DNA of 49,363 nt, from assembly GCF_025602895.1 (NCBI RefSeq), contig NW_026516420.1:1-49363 (forward strand), given 5' to 3'. Below, piece by piece: positions 17,270 through 28,417 of this stretch. A program made the translations under genes and the position numbers. The notes below the pieces were generated by a model that made no database searches, had not been told where the DNA came from, and was given only the letters and a program-made list of their open reading frames with translations. The stretch is from Polychytrium aggregatum (taxonomy: Eukaryota; Chytridiomycota; Chytridiomycetes; Polychytriales). Positions within the stretch are counted from its first letter, which is position 1. Each line of letters opens with the position of its first letter.

Positions 17270-19996
17270 TTAAGAAGGCTTCCTGCGAGGAGCCCTGCGT
17301 GTGCTCTTTATTTGGGGCTCCTCGAGGTGTTTACCGTATTTACTCAGCTCCTCGGGTGCATGGGACAAGTCCTCCAGTGTTTGCCATGTGTTGCCCGAGT
17401 GTGGGTAACCAACCCACTTGACATAAAACCGAAGTGACCCATCAGCCACTTTCTTGTGCCTCACGATCCTTTCGACTTCATATTCTTGAGTATAGTATTG
17501 TCCGAGGTCGTCTTCCAGTGGTGCGTCGTCCGGGACACCTTCGTCGGCGTCGGGGAACTGTGCTGGACTGCGGGTCGTGTGGCGACGCAGCTTGGACACA
17601 TGGAAGACAGGATGGAGCTTGCTTCCAGGTGGCAAGTCCAACAGGTAGTTGAGGGGACTGGGTCGGGCCGCTATCTTGAACGGTCCTCGGTACTTGGGCA
17701 ACAACTTCTTTGACTGGGCTTCGGGGACCTTGATGTTGTCGGCGTCCAGGTAGACAAGGTCTCCAACTTCAAAGGAGACATCCTGGTGTCGGCGGTCGTA
17801 GTACTTCGCCATCACTTGTTGCGCATCCGTGAGCGCGTCGGCGATCATCTTGTGTCGGACTTGATGATCTTTGACAAAGGCACTTGGTTTGGGAGGCAAT
17901 CCAGCCGTGGACTCGGTCAGTGTCAAGGAGGTGGGAACATCAGGCTGGAATCCGTAGAGCGCCTCAAAGGGGCTCAAGCCAGTTGTGCTCGACTTGGCGG
18001 TGTTGTATGCAAACTCTGCATGACTCAGCTGTATGTCCCAGTCGTCTTGGCTGGTCGAGGCGTATGTCCTCAGGTATTGCTCGAGGGTGCGGATCGTCCG
18101 CTCGGACTGTCCATCCGTTTGTTGGTGGTGCGAGGTTGACATGTTCAGCTTGGTGCCGAGATGGTCGAACAGACTTGTCCAAAACAAGGAGGTGAATCGG
18201 GGGTCTCGATCACTGACGATGGACTTTGGGAGGCCGTGGTGCTTGAACACATGCTTGAAGAACAGCAGTGCAAGGTCAGGCGCGGAGCATGTCGTCTGGC
18301 ACGGCACAAAGTGTGCCATCTTGCTGAACCTGTCGACAAAGACAGCGATTGCATCGTGGTCCAACTTGGTCGTCGGTAGATGCGTGATGAGATCCATGGA
18401 CATGCTGGTCCAGGGGCGGTCGGGAACAGGCAGGGGTTGCAGCAATCCTTGCTCTCGGGTCGTGCGTGACTTGACCATCTTGCAGGTATGGCAGGACTCG
18501 ATGTACTTCTCGACGGTGCGCTTCATTCCAGGCCAGTATGCGACTTTGGCCAGTCGGTCGTATGTCTTCTCGACTCCAAAGTGTCCAGCGAGGGGCGAGT
18601 CGTGGACCTCTTGGAGCAACTTGGTCTTCAACGACGGAATGTCCGGCACACAGACACGGCTGTCCTTCTTCAGGAGGAGCAGGCCATCACGCACTGTGTA
18701 CTCGGATGATTCGTCGTCCTTGGGGAGCTTAGACACCTTTCGGAACAGTTCTCCGAACTGTTTGTCGTTGGCGATGTTGTCTCGGACAACATCCAGCATC
18801 GTGTTGTCGACACTGACAGTCGACTCGTACAGTGACGCCAATTGGTAGTCGGGGCGTCGGGACAGTGCGTCAGGCACCACATTGAGTTTGCCTTTCTGGT
18901 ATACAACCTCGTAGTTGTACTCGGCGAGGAACTCCATCCATCGCGCTTGGCGTCGGCTCAGGTTCTTCTTGGTGTCGAGGTAACGCAGTGACTGGTGGTC
19001 CGTCACAATCTTGAAGGGCTTGGCGGTACCGTGGAGGTACACTCGGAACTTCTGCAGCGCGTAGATGATCGCAAGCTGCTCCTTCTCGTGCACGGGATAG
19101 TTGATCTCGTGTTGGGACAGTTTGCGCGACTCGAAGGCAACGGGCCTTCCCTCCTGCATCAAAACAGCTCCCACCGCAAAGTCGGAGGCGTCGGTGTGCA
19201 CGGAGACATCCGTGTTCGGGTCGAACACAGCGAGGACAGGAGCGTTCGTCAAGGCGTGCTTGAGGGTCTCGAACGCTTGGCGTTGTGGGTGGTCCCACAC
19301 GAAGGGGCACTCTTTGCGGAGTAGGTCTGTGAGTGGACCGGCAGTGCGCGCCAGATCGGGGATGAATCGGCGGTAGTAGTTGACGAGACCGAGAAACGAC
19401 TGCACGTCAGAGACGCATGCGAGCGGCGGCCACTCGACCACAGACTTGACCTTGGCGGGGTCGACTTCGATTCCTCTTCCTGAGACAACGTGTCCCAGGA
19501 ACGGGACTTGATTCTTGAAGAACTCACACTTGGACAGTTTGGCATACAACTTGTGCTCGCGTAGCTTGGCCAGCACGCGGGCGACATGACCTTCATGGGT
19601 CGCTTCATCCTTGCTGTACACAAGGATATCATCCAGGTACACGATGACAGAGTTGTCGAGCTCTTGGCGGAACACATCGTTCATCAGCTGCATGAACGTG
19701 GCAGGTGCGTTCGTCAATCCGAACGGCAGCACTAGGAACTCGTACAGTCCGTAGCGAGTCCTGAAGGCGGTCTTGTGGACATCATCCTCGTGGATGCGGA
19801 TCTGATGGTAGCCTGAGCGGAGGTCTATCTTGCTAAAGACCTTTGCTCCACTCAGACGATCCATCAACTCGTCGATCCTGGGCAACGGGTAGGTGTTCTT
19901 GATGGTCTGTTTGTTTAGTGCGCGATAGTCGACGCACATCCTGAGATCACCTTCTTTCTTCTTGACAAAGAGCACTGGTGCACCATACGGTGACTG
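17270..19996 (-). pseudogene. pol: A7 Pol, RT through chromodomain, 5' truncated
   Basis: Contains the C-terminal 908 codons of family A Pol, from QSPYGAPV just ahead of the [11 protein letters not shown] motif to the normal stop at 17270. RT (YLDD), RNase H, integrase (HHCC and all three DD35E residues) and chromodomain are complete and undisturbed. Protease and everything before it is missing because the plus-strand LTR at 19997 interrupts the gene. Without Gag, a frameshift site or protease it cannot work by itself. Confidence 0.93.
19928..19996 (-). repeat. 69 bp of A7 pol, repeated at 31400-31468
   Basis: From GTCGACGCAC to GGTGACTG on the plus strand. The same 69 bp recurs at 31400-31468, and both copies are followed directly by a plus-strand A LTR. 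See findings for an unequal-exchange explanation. Confidence 0.93.
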
Positions 19997-20305
19997 TGTA
20001 GGAGATGGTATCTCCGACGCTGTGCTGCGCGTACTGCGCGTACTGCGCGGCGCAGTGGGTCGTGACCTGTGCTGCGCTTTGCGTTTTCACGCACCGCAGG
20101 CAGGCCACCGCAGGGTATACCTGCGGGTTGCCCCCGTTCCCCCCGTTTGTCTGGAGTTCGGTTTTATCGTGAATAAACGTAAGTGCTCCCCGAGCTCACC
20201 CGTCCGCTAGAGTAGCCTAGCACCGCCCTGTTCTGCCCCGTCCTGTCTTGTCTTGTACCCCCTCCCTCCCCGTCTTGCCCCAACGTCCCAGTAGTGGACG
20301 TTACA
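19997..20305 (+). repeat. A8 5' LTR (309 bp)
   Basis: No difference seen from 31091-31399. Termini fold: GGAGAT-GGT-ATCTCC near the start and AACGTCC-CAGTAGT-GGACGTT near the end. Internal GCGCGTACT short tandem repeats. Confidence 0.95.
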
Positions 20306-20427
20306 TGGTAGCATCGGAAATCCTCGTCTTGTTTTCGTCCTGTTTGTCCTCTTTCTAGATCCTCAAGCTGGATCCCGCCTCTCTTGCCGACCGACTCTCC
20401 TCTCTGTCCCTGGAGCCTGCCCCTGCC
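20306..20427 (+). promoter_or_regulatory. A8 leader with tRNA-type PBS
   Basis: TGGTAGCATCGG directly follows the LTR. 122 bp separate LTR and gag ATG; no upstream ORF of note. Confidence 0.65.
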
Positions 20428-21249
20428 ATGAGCAACCCCCGCCCACTTCCGGAAGCCTTCCTCAAGACCTTCCGTGCCCCAGTGTTTACTGGGAAGAGCC
20501 GCTCCTCCTCGGTGGAGGACTGGCTGCAGCAACTCGAGGACTACCTCGATGCTGCCCAAGTCGCCCCCACCCACCACATCGTCGCCGCCAAGCTCTGCTT
20601 AAAGGACCAGGCGTACCGTTGGTACCGCCGCCAAGGGTTCGACGAGCAGAGCGAAGGTGTGTTTGACGACTTCAAGGACCGCCTCCGTCGCCGCTTCGGC
20701 AGCCCCAATGCTGAACTCATTGCCCGTGACAAGCTATACTCTCTCGTGCAGCGTGGTTCTGTGACCCGCTACATCGAGGAGTTTGAAGACCTCTCCTCCC
20801 AGATTGAGGAGCTGGGCTCTGCTGATGCGATGTACCTCTTCCAGAAGGGCCTCAAGCCCAAGATCAGAGAGTACATCGCCAGCAACCCTGATGCCCGCAA
20901 GTCCCTGGACGTGATGATGGACGTTGCCGAGAACCTCGACAACGTCCAGTACCATGGCCGCCAGTTCTACCCGCAGCTGGCAGGCGGCCATCGGTCTCAT
21001 CACGTCCCAGCCCGTCCGCCTCGCCCGGCCCCGCCCGCAAGACCCATGCCTGAGCCCATGGACGTTGACGTCAACGCCATGGAGGCTCGTGGCCCTCCCC
21101 GCTCCCGGTTCCAGCAAGCTGCCACTGTCTCCCCCAAGGACAGACAGAAGCAGGAGGACCTCCGCCATGGTTCCTGCTTCTTCTGTCACCGACCGGGACA
21201 CCAGGCCAAGGAGTGCCCCATGAAGTCGGGAAACGGCCGACCCTACTAG
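20428..21249 (+). CDS. gag: A8 Gag (273 aa)
   Basis: Intact family A Gag, identical in translation to A11 Gag, with the knuckle [14 protein letters not shown]. The slippery GGGAAAC is at 21228-21234 and the stop TAG (21247-21249) is in the left arm of the downstream hairpin. Confidence 0.94.
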   Translation: MSNPRPLPEAFLKTFRAPVFTGKSRSSSVEDWLQQLEDYLDAAQVAPTHHIVAAKLCLKDQAYRWYRRQGFDEQSEGVFDDFKDRLRRRFGSPNAELIARDKLYSLVQRGSVTRYIEEFEDLSSQIEELGSADAMYLFQKGLKPKIREYIASNPDARKSLDVMMDVAENLDNVQYHGRQFYPQLAGGHRSHHVPARPPRPAPPARPMPEPMDVDVNAMEARGPPRSRFQQAATVSPKDRQKQEDLRHGSCFFCHRPGHQAKECPMKSGNGRPY

Positions 21250-22497
21250 GTGGCTCTGGAGCCCTAGTAGGAGACCAACGCCGTGGATTGCTCAATGCAG
21301 TCCACGCGTCTCCAGAGGAAGTTCACCTCGCCCCCTCCCCCGAAGGAGAAACAAACCAAGTGTTGTGCGTCGTGCGAGAGGTGCATGGTGGCGCAAGCCG
21401 CCTGCCTCTCCACGAACGTGAAGAGAAAACCAAAATTGAAAACCAAAACAAAAAAGAAAATCAAGAACCCTTGAGGGACAGGACCGCCTGTGCCCTCACC
21501 CCTGTCAAGTCGTGTGTGTCGGATGCTTCCGACATGTGTCCGCAAGCCGTGGACGTCGTGTGCAATGGCGTGCTGACGCCGCAGGCCCCCGCAATGGCCG
21601 AACCCTATCCAAAATGTCCGAGTGGCCGTGATGAAGCCAACCAAGACCAAGTGTCGCCCGTTCCCCCAAGTCAAGTCATGGTGCAGGAGGCTGTGCAGGA
21701 GGACTATGAAGAGTCCCTGCTGTACCTCCCTGCCACCGTCCAAGGTCACACCGTCCGAATGATGGTGGACTCTGGAGCAAGCTGCAACTTTGTCAGCAGA
21801 CGCTTGCTCCAGGAGCTCAACATACATGCAACCAAGAAGAAGTCGCCGATGAGTGTGGCGCTTGCAGACGATCGTGTGCAGCAGTGCACACACCAAGTGG
21901 TCCTGCGAGTGGCCCTCCATCCCAAGTACCATCCTGTCCTGTTGTTCCAAGTGATCGACACCAAGTTCGATGCCATCCTCGGCATGAGCTGGCTTGCTCG
22001 TGCCGAGCCGACTCCAGTCGTCGACTGGAAAGGCCGCACTGTCCGTGTTGGCCCTGACATTGTCCTGCAGGGCATGGCCTCACCCAACATGCCACCTCTC
22101 CTCTCAGCCATGCAATTCAAGAGGCTGATCAAGAAGGACACGTCGTTCCTCTGTGTCGTGCGTGAGGTCGACGACACCGACCAAGCCGGTCCCGGTCCCC
22201 CGCCTGTGGTGACCAAGCTGCTCGACGAGTACAAGGACGTATTCCCCGACCAGTTGCCACAATGCCTGCCACCCCAACGCACCGTCGATCATCGCATCGA
22301 CATCGAACCAGGCTCGTCGCCTCCGTCAAGACCGACGTACCAACTGTCGCTGACGGAGATGGACGAACTCAAGCGCCAGTTGGATGACCTCCTCGCCCAT
22401 GGGTTCATCCGCCCGAGCCAGTCACCGTATGGTGCACCAGTGCTCTTTGTCAAGAAGAAAGAAGGTGATCTCAGGATGTGCGTCGACTATCGCGCAC
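21234..22497 (+). pseudogene. pol: A8 Pol, N-terminal part (protease, start of RT)
   Basis: Runs in the -1 frame from the slip site through protease (DSGAS) to the RT segment MCVDYRA, where D begins. The gene resumes at 28418 after repeating 16 bp. It contains the family's only observed substitution, Tyr for His in the sequence before protease. Protease could still be made as a Gag-Pro fusion, since D supplies a stop close to the junction. Confidence 0.9.
22482..22497 (+). repeat. 16 bp flanking duplication of element D, left copy
   Basis: GTCGACTATCGCGCAC at 22482-22497 recurs at 28418-28433. Undisturbed A pol has it once. Too long for a normal Ty3/gypsy 5 bp duplication. Confidence 0.93.
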
Positions 22498-22883
22498 TGT
22501 GATGATCATGCACGTTGGGAACACGTGTGGACTGCTGCGCGTGATGCACCGTGAGTCATGTTTGTTTGTCTTGGCGTGTATTCCCTGATTGGCTGGCGCC
22601 GATGACTCTGACTTCGCCTCCGACTGCGCTGTGCTTCGCCCCTCTCGCTGGATGCTCCGCCTCCCTCGCACCCCCTTCTCGTCCATCGTTTGTCGCTCCA
22701 CCCTTCTCGCCCACTTTCGCCCTTCGGTTTCCCTCTTGGCTATAAAGCCCCTCCTTTCTTCGCACCCATTTTGTATCTGCAGTTCGAACAACACTTGTTG
22801 TTATCTGATAAGTCGTAATATAGCTTATCGTTGTTCGCCAAGCACCTGGTCGTCCAGTGTCGTTGCTTGTCGTGGTCCTCACA
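22498..22883 (+). repeat. Element D 5' LTR (386 bp)
   Basis: Begins TGTGATGATC, ends CCTCACA. TATAAA at 22741-22746; AGTTCGAACAA at 22781-22791 is the predicted RNA start and the complement of the PBS. Spacing after TATAAAGC is 32 nt here and 31 nt in the other LTR, which lacks one C. Confidence 0.93.
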
Positions 22884-23002
22884 TATTGTTCGAACTCCCT
22901 CTCTCTGTCTGACCACCTGCTTGGCTGAGGCTTCGTTGCTGCCCTCATCCTTCTATTCTCTGTTGTCTTCTCTGCACTCTCCCCCCCGCCTCCATATCCC
23001 AC
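22884..23002 (+). promoter_or_regulatory. Element D leader with self-complementary PBS
   Basis: TTGTTCGAACT (22886-22896), two nt after the LTR, is the exact complement of AGTTCGAACAA (22781-22791). It shares the core TTGTTCGAACTC with the C leader. Confidence 0.8.
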
Positions 23003-23988
23003 ATGGACCAACTCCAGGCCCAAATCGTTGCCCTCCAGGAGGAACTGGTCCTCCTCCGGACCACACACTCTTCCGCCGCCCCGCAGCTCCCGCACATGCC
23101 GACCCCGGACAAGTTCGACGGCACCAGGTCAAAGTTCCGCCCCTTCGTCAACCAGTGCCGCCTGCTCATGATGCTCCAGGCATCCAGGTTCCCGTCCGAG
23201 CAAGTCAAGGTGGGTTACGTCTTGAGTTTGCTCACTGGTCCGGCCCTCCAGTGGGCGACTCCCTTGATCGAGTCGAACGATCAAATCCTGCACTCGTTCG
23301 ACTCGTTCATGGAACGCTTTCGCCAAGCGTTTGACGATCCCGACCGCACCCATACTGCCGAGCTGCTCCTTTCCTCCATGGCACAGGGCAACCGCTCGTG
23401 CATGGATTATGCCTCAGAGTTCCTCCGCGTTGCCGCCGACCTTCCATGGAACGACGAAGCCAAGATATCCGCCTTCCGCCGTGGCCTGTCGAGGGAGATC
23501 AAGCAGCGCCTCTCCTTCATCGACCCTCTCCCTCTCCGCTTGGTCCCGTTCGTCGAGCGTTGCCTCAAGATCGATGCACGCATCATCGAGCTCAACAACG
23601 AGCTCCGAAACACTGGCCCTGTTTCCTTCGGCACCCAGGCCTTCAACTCCCGCACCTCCGTCCTTCCAGCCGCCCGCCCAGGAGCCTCCGGTTCTCTACT
23701 CCGAGCCGATGCAGATCGACGCCGCCGTCGTCAGCCGCCTGACCCCCGAGGAGAAGAACCGCCGCTTTCCAGGAGCGCCTCTGCTTCCGCTGTGGCAAGC
23801 CCGGCCACGTCGCCAAGTCCTGCCCCCTCAAGTCCGGCTCCCGTGCTCCCGCCTCTGGTTCCCGCTTCCCTGGCTCCCGTCCTCAGGCTCCCGGCTCCCG
23901 TCCCCGTTCGAAGGTTGTCCGAACCATCGTCTACGATGATGGTGAGGAGGAACACTTCGAGTCGGGAAACGACCAGGCCCAGATCTAA
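23003..23988 (+). pseudogene. gag: Element D Gag with two +1 frameshifts
   Basis: ATG at 23003 (MDQLQAQIVALQEELVLLR, helical start). The capsid domain resembles C Gag (FRPFVNQCRLLM, GPALQWATP, DYASEFLRVAADLPWND). The frame moves by +1 somewhere in about 23630-23660 and again at the T run 23766-23768. The downstream parts keep family sequence (SEPMQID; knuckle CFRCGKPGHVAKSC; SGNDQAQI), so these are point insertions in a once intact gene of about 327 codons. Stop TAA at 23986-23988. Real decay and sequencing error cannot be separated here. Confidence 0.9.
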
Positions 23989-24010
23989 GTGGAGGCTTAG
24001 ATCTGGAGCC
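23964..24010 (+). promoter_or_regulatory. Element D -1 ribosomal frameshift signal
   Basis: GGGAAAC (23964-23970), spacer GACCA, then GGC-CCAGATCTAAG (23976-23989) pairing with CTTAGATCTGG-A-GCC (23996-24010): 14 bp with the same bulged A as in C and loop TGGAGG. The gag stop TAA lies in the left arm. Confidence 0.86.
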
Positions 24011-27000
24011 GTCCCCCCTTCCTCCAGAAGCAAGCGTCGATGGTAAGGAGCATGAGGTAAGTGTCGAGCGCATGGCTATGTGTGGAATGATCAATGTAGT
24101 CGGTGGTGGATCGCACTCTGTCAAACCCGCCTCTTCTAAGGGCACATCTGGCTCCCAGATGTCTTTGACAGAGCTCCCGATCTCCACACCACCTGCGAAC
24201 TTGGTCATCTGCTCGAACCATGCTGCCGACACTGATCTCTGCTCCGAGCCTTCTTCGTGCGTTTCTTCGATTTCTTCTTCTTCTCCCGTTTTCTCCGCTT
24301 CTCTTGTTCTCCCTTCTGGTCGCTCCCTCTCTTGCCAACTTCTCGTCGATTCTGGTGCCTCCGGCAACTTCATCGACGAGAGCTTTGTTGACCGCTTCTC
24401 GGTCCCCCTCGTTTCCAAATCCACTCCCCTCCCTGTCCAAGGTGTCGATGGCCAGCCACTTTCTTCCGGCCCCATCACTTTTGAGACGGAACCCCTCAAG
24501 ATTGTTCTTGGGGACTACACTCAACACCTTTCCTTTGATGTCATTAAGTCTCCCCACCAACCTGTTATCCTTGGCTATCCCTGGCTGCAGTCCATCGAAC
24601 CCAGGTTCCACTGGGCTCGTGGACTCCTTTGCCTTCCCCGTCCTGCAAACCACATCCTCAAGGTTGTGGATGCCTCTTCCCTCCCTTCCGTTTCTTCCGT
24701 TTCTCCTTCTCCCCTTCCTCTTGTTGGCGACACACCCAATGTTTTCCCTCGTGCCTCTACCGACACCACTGTGGTGCTCGCTTCTTCGCCTCGCACCGTT
24801 TGTACTCGCGAAGATGATCAGAATAAAGTGATCGCTCAACGTTATTCTGATTGTGTTCCGAGTGAGGTGCCCTGTTCCTGTGCTGCTCGTCCTGGTCCCT
24901 CCGGTCTCGTCTCCGTCCGTCCTGGTCTCCCCGGTCCCGTTGCTCCCAGCCCCGCTCCTGTCCGTGTCCAAGCGATCAGGTACAAGTCGTTGGAGCAGTC
25001 CGTCCTCGACAGACAGTCTAGCCCCGAACCCCTGACTGTGTTCCAAGTCCTCGTCCTTCCTGCCACCGATCCGGATCCGACGCCCCTCTCGACGTCGATC
25101 CCCGAGGAGTACAAGTCGTTTGGCTCAGTCTTCTCGAAGCAGGAAGCCGACTCGTTGCCCCCGCACCGGACGTACGACTGCCCGATCGACCTGGAGCCCG
25201 GCAAGACCCCCAAGTTCGGACCGCTCTACTCCCTGTCAGAGCCCGAACTCAAGGCCCTTCGTGAATACCTCGACGACAACCTCGTCAAAGGGTTCATCCG
25301 TTCCTTCGTCCTCTCCCGCCGGTTCCCCGATCCTTTTCGTCAAGAAGAAGGACGGCTCTCTGCGTCTCTGCGTGGACTATCGCGCATTGAACACGATCAC
25401 GGTCAAGAATCGTTATCCCTTACCGTTGATCAACGAGATGCTGGACCGAGTTCGGGACGCGAAGGTGTTCACGAAGCTGGACCTCCGCGGGGCCTACAAC
25501 CTGCTGCGTATCCGCGCAGGCGACGAGTGGAAGACGGCCTTTCGCACTCGTTACGGCCAGTTCGAGTACTTGGTGATGCCCTTTGGACTCACCAATGCTC
25601 CGGCCACCTTCCAGCACTTCATCAACGATGTCCTTCGTGATGAACTGGACAACTTTGCGATTGCCTACCTTGACGACATTTTGATTTACAGCGCTGACCC
25701 CACTCAGCATGCAAATCACGTCAAGCAGGTCCTGGCCAAGCTCCAGGCTGCAAAGTTGTACTGCAAGCTGGAGAAGTGCGAGTTCTCCAAGGACAAGGTC
25801 TCGTTCCTCGGCTACGTCATCTCGCCCAAGGGTATCGAGATGGAACGAGCAAAGCTCTCCGCCATTGTCGACTGGCCCGTCCCCCGCAATGTCTCCGACC
25901 TTCGCTCCTTCATTGGGTTCTCGAACTTTTACCGTCGCTTCATTGACGGATATGCCAAGATCGCCGGTCCGCTCACGCTCCTGTTCAAGAAGTCCCAGGT
26001 CTTCCGCTGGTCCCCCGACGCCCACAAGGCTTTCCAGTCCCTCAAGGAAGCCTTCGTCTCCGAGCCCGTCCTTGCGCACCCCGACCCATCCAAGCCCTTT
26101 GTCGTGGAGTCTGATGCCTCAGACTTTGCGATCGGATGCGTCCTGTCCCAGCGCGGCTCCGATGGCCACCTGCACCCGTGCTCCTTTCACTCCCGCACGC
26201 TCATGGATGCTGAACGCAACTACAGCATCTATGAGAAGGAGCTCTTGGCCATCAAGGAGGCTTTCGAGGTCTGGCGACACTACCTCGAAGGTGCCCAACA
26301 CCCAGTCCAAGTCCTTACCGACCACAAGAACTTGGAATACCTGGCGTCGGCCCGCATCCTCAACCAGCGACACGCCCGGTGGTCGCAGTTCCTGTCTCGG
26401 TTCGACCTCCGGATTCAATACCTCCCCGGTCCAAAGAACGGCAAGGCCGACGCTCTCTCCCGCCGCCCGGACTATGTCCCTCCGTCCGCACCTGTGTCCA
26501 AGGAGCCTCCCCCGTTGCTGCCACCTTCGTCGTTCGCCTGTGCCGTCCGTCGCTCCTCGGATGCAAGTTCCACTCGCCCTGTGGACTTGCTCAAGCTCAT
26601 TGCCGAGGAGCAACCAAAGGACCCGTCCCTGGACCAGCTCCGCAACGATCCCAAGTATGTCCTGAAGGATGATCTCCTCACCTTCATGGACAAGATCGTT
26701 GTGCCCGAGTCGTGTCGAGTCCCCGTCCTCAAGTCATGCCACGATCCTGTCGCTGTTGGACATCCTGGCATTCGGCGGACTCGGGCACTGATCTCGAGGC
26801 AGTTCTGGTGGCCCTCAATCCGCAAGGATGTCCAGGCTTATGTCTCGACGTGTGACACTTGTGCACGCTCGAAAGTCCCTCGACATAAGCCGTTTGGATA
26901 CTTGCAGCCCCTCCCGACGGCATCGCGACCCTGGTCTCTGGTGACGATGGACTTTATCACCGACCTCCCCGAGTCCAACGGCAAGACTTGCATCTTTGTC

Positions 27001-28032
27001 GTCGTCGATAGCCTGACCAAGATGGCCCACTTCCTTCCCTGTCGGTCCCTCCCAAGTGCCGAGGAAACAGCGTCGCTGTTCCTCGACAACATCTTCCGTC
27101 TCCACGGTCTCCCGGACAACATCGTCTCGGACCGAGGAAGCCAGTTCACCTCGCGGTTCTGGCAGGCCCTGTGCTCGGAACTCGGCATCAAGACCAGTCT
27201 GTCCACGGCGTTCCACCCCCAAACCGATGGACAGACTGAGCGGGTCAACCAAGTCATCAACCAGCATCTCCGCTGCTACACCTCGTACCAGCAGGATGAC
27301 TGGGCGATGCTACTTCCGCTCGCCGAGTTCTCATACAACAACCTCGAGCACACCTCGACCAAGGCCTCCCCGTTCCTGGCGACTTACGGCTTCAACCCCC
27401 GATTCGAGTCTCCGGTCCTTCCTTCCAGCCTCGATGTCCCCTCCGCGACCGACCGAGTCGAACACCTTCGGCACAACTTGGCGTTGCTGAAGGAGAACCT
27501 CGAGAAGGCCAAGGCGGACTACAAGCGCTTTGCGGATGCCCACAAGTCCGACGCTCCCAAGTTCGCTCCTGGCGATCAAGTCTGGGTCCTAACACGCAAC
27601 ATCAAGACCACCCGTCCAAGCAAGAAGTTGGACTACCAGCGCATCGGACCCTACAAGATCGTCGAAGCCATCGGTTCCCTCGCCTTCCGCCTCGACCTTC
27701 CCAAGGATCTCAAGATCCATCCGGTGTTCCATGTCTCCCTCCTCGAGCCCCACAAGTCGAACACCCTCCCCGGCCGCATCCAAGACCCTCCTCCGCCAGT
27801 CCGCGTCGACGACCACTTGGAGTATGAAGTTCAGGAGATCCTCGACTCCAAGCTGGTCCGCGGTAAGTTGAGCTATTTCGTTGATTGGAAGGGCTACTCG
27901 ACTGATCATCGCAGCTGGGAGCCCGCCAACTACGTTAACGCTCCCGACAAGATAGCCGACTTCCACCGCCGGTACCCCGACAAGCCTGGACTTATTGTTC
28001 GCAGGAGTGGCCGTAGTTTGGGGAGGGGATGA
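23970..28032 (+). pseudogene. pol: Element D Pol with one +1 frameshift
   Basis: Pol opens in the -1 frame at 23970 and stays open through protease (VDSGASGNF) and the linker to about 25300. One extra T at 25301-25302, just ahead of the RT motif LFVKKKDGSL, shifts it. The rest is open to TGA at 28030-28032, adjacent to the LTR. The second part has RT (YLDDI near 25665), RNase H (ESDASDFAIG), integrase zinc site (HDPVAVGHPG, CDTC), DD35E core, GPY motif and chromodomain (VDWKGY, RSWEP). Total length 4,063 nt, that is 1,354 codons plus one base, agreeing with a single insertion. Close to C Pol throughout. Confidence 0.92.
28019..28032 (+). promoter_or_regulatory. Element D polypurine tract
   Basis: GGGGAGGGGATGA-type purine run directly before the 3' LTR, overlapping the pol stop TGA. 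Confidence 0.8.
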
Positions 28033-28417
28033 TGTGATGATCATGCACGTTGGGAACACGTGTGGACTGCTGCGCGTGATGCACCGTGAGTCATGTTTGT
28101 TTGTCTTGGCGTGTATTCCCTGATTGGCTGGCGCCGATGACTCTTACTTCGCCTCCGACTGCGCTGTGCTTCGCCCCTCTCTCTAGCAGCTCCGCCTCCC
28201 TCGCACCCCCATCTCGTCCCTCGTTTGTCGCTCCACCCCTCTCGCCCACTTTCGCCCTTCGGTTTCCCTCTTGGCTATAAAGCCCCTCCTTTCTTGCACC
28301 CATTTTGTATCTGCAGTTCGAACAACACTTGTTGTCATCTGATAAGTCGTAATATAGCTTATCGTTGTTCGCCAAGCACCTGGTCGTCCAGTGTCGTTGC
28401 TTGTCGTGGTCCTCACA
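28033..28417 (+). repeat. Element D 3' LTR (385 bp)
   Basis: Differs from 22498-22883 mainly in a cluster near 28185-28195 and by one missing C after CTTTCTT. Ends CCTCACA, followed at once by the second 16 bp flank copy. Confidence 0.93.

Larger units (their letters stand above)
16952..19996 (-). mobile_element. Family A, copy A7 (3' half: pol and 3' LTR)
   Basis: Minus-strand A element inserted in A6 gag and itself interrupted at 19996 by a plus-strand A LTR. Its gag, leader and 5' LTR are not in the window. Confidence 0.92.
22498..28417 (+). mobile_element. Family D self-priming chromovirus, degenerate
   Basis: Plus-strand element with LTRs of 386 bp (22498-22883) and 385 bp (28033-28417). 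I count nine substitutions and one indel between them. Gag needs two frame corrections and pol one, so it is defective as read. Clearly related to C in Gag, Pol and frameshift signal. Confidence 0.94.
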
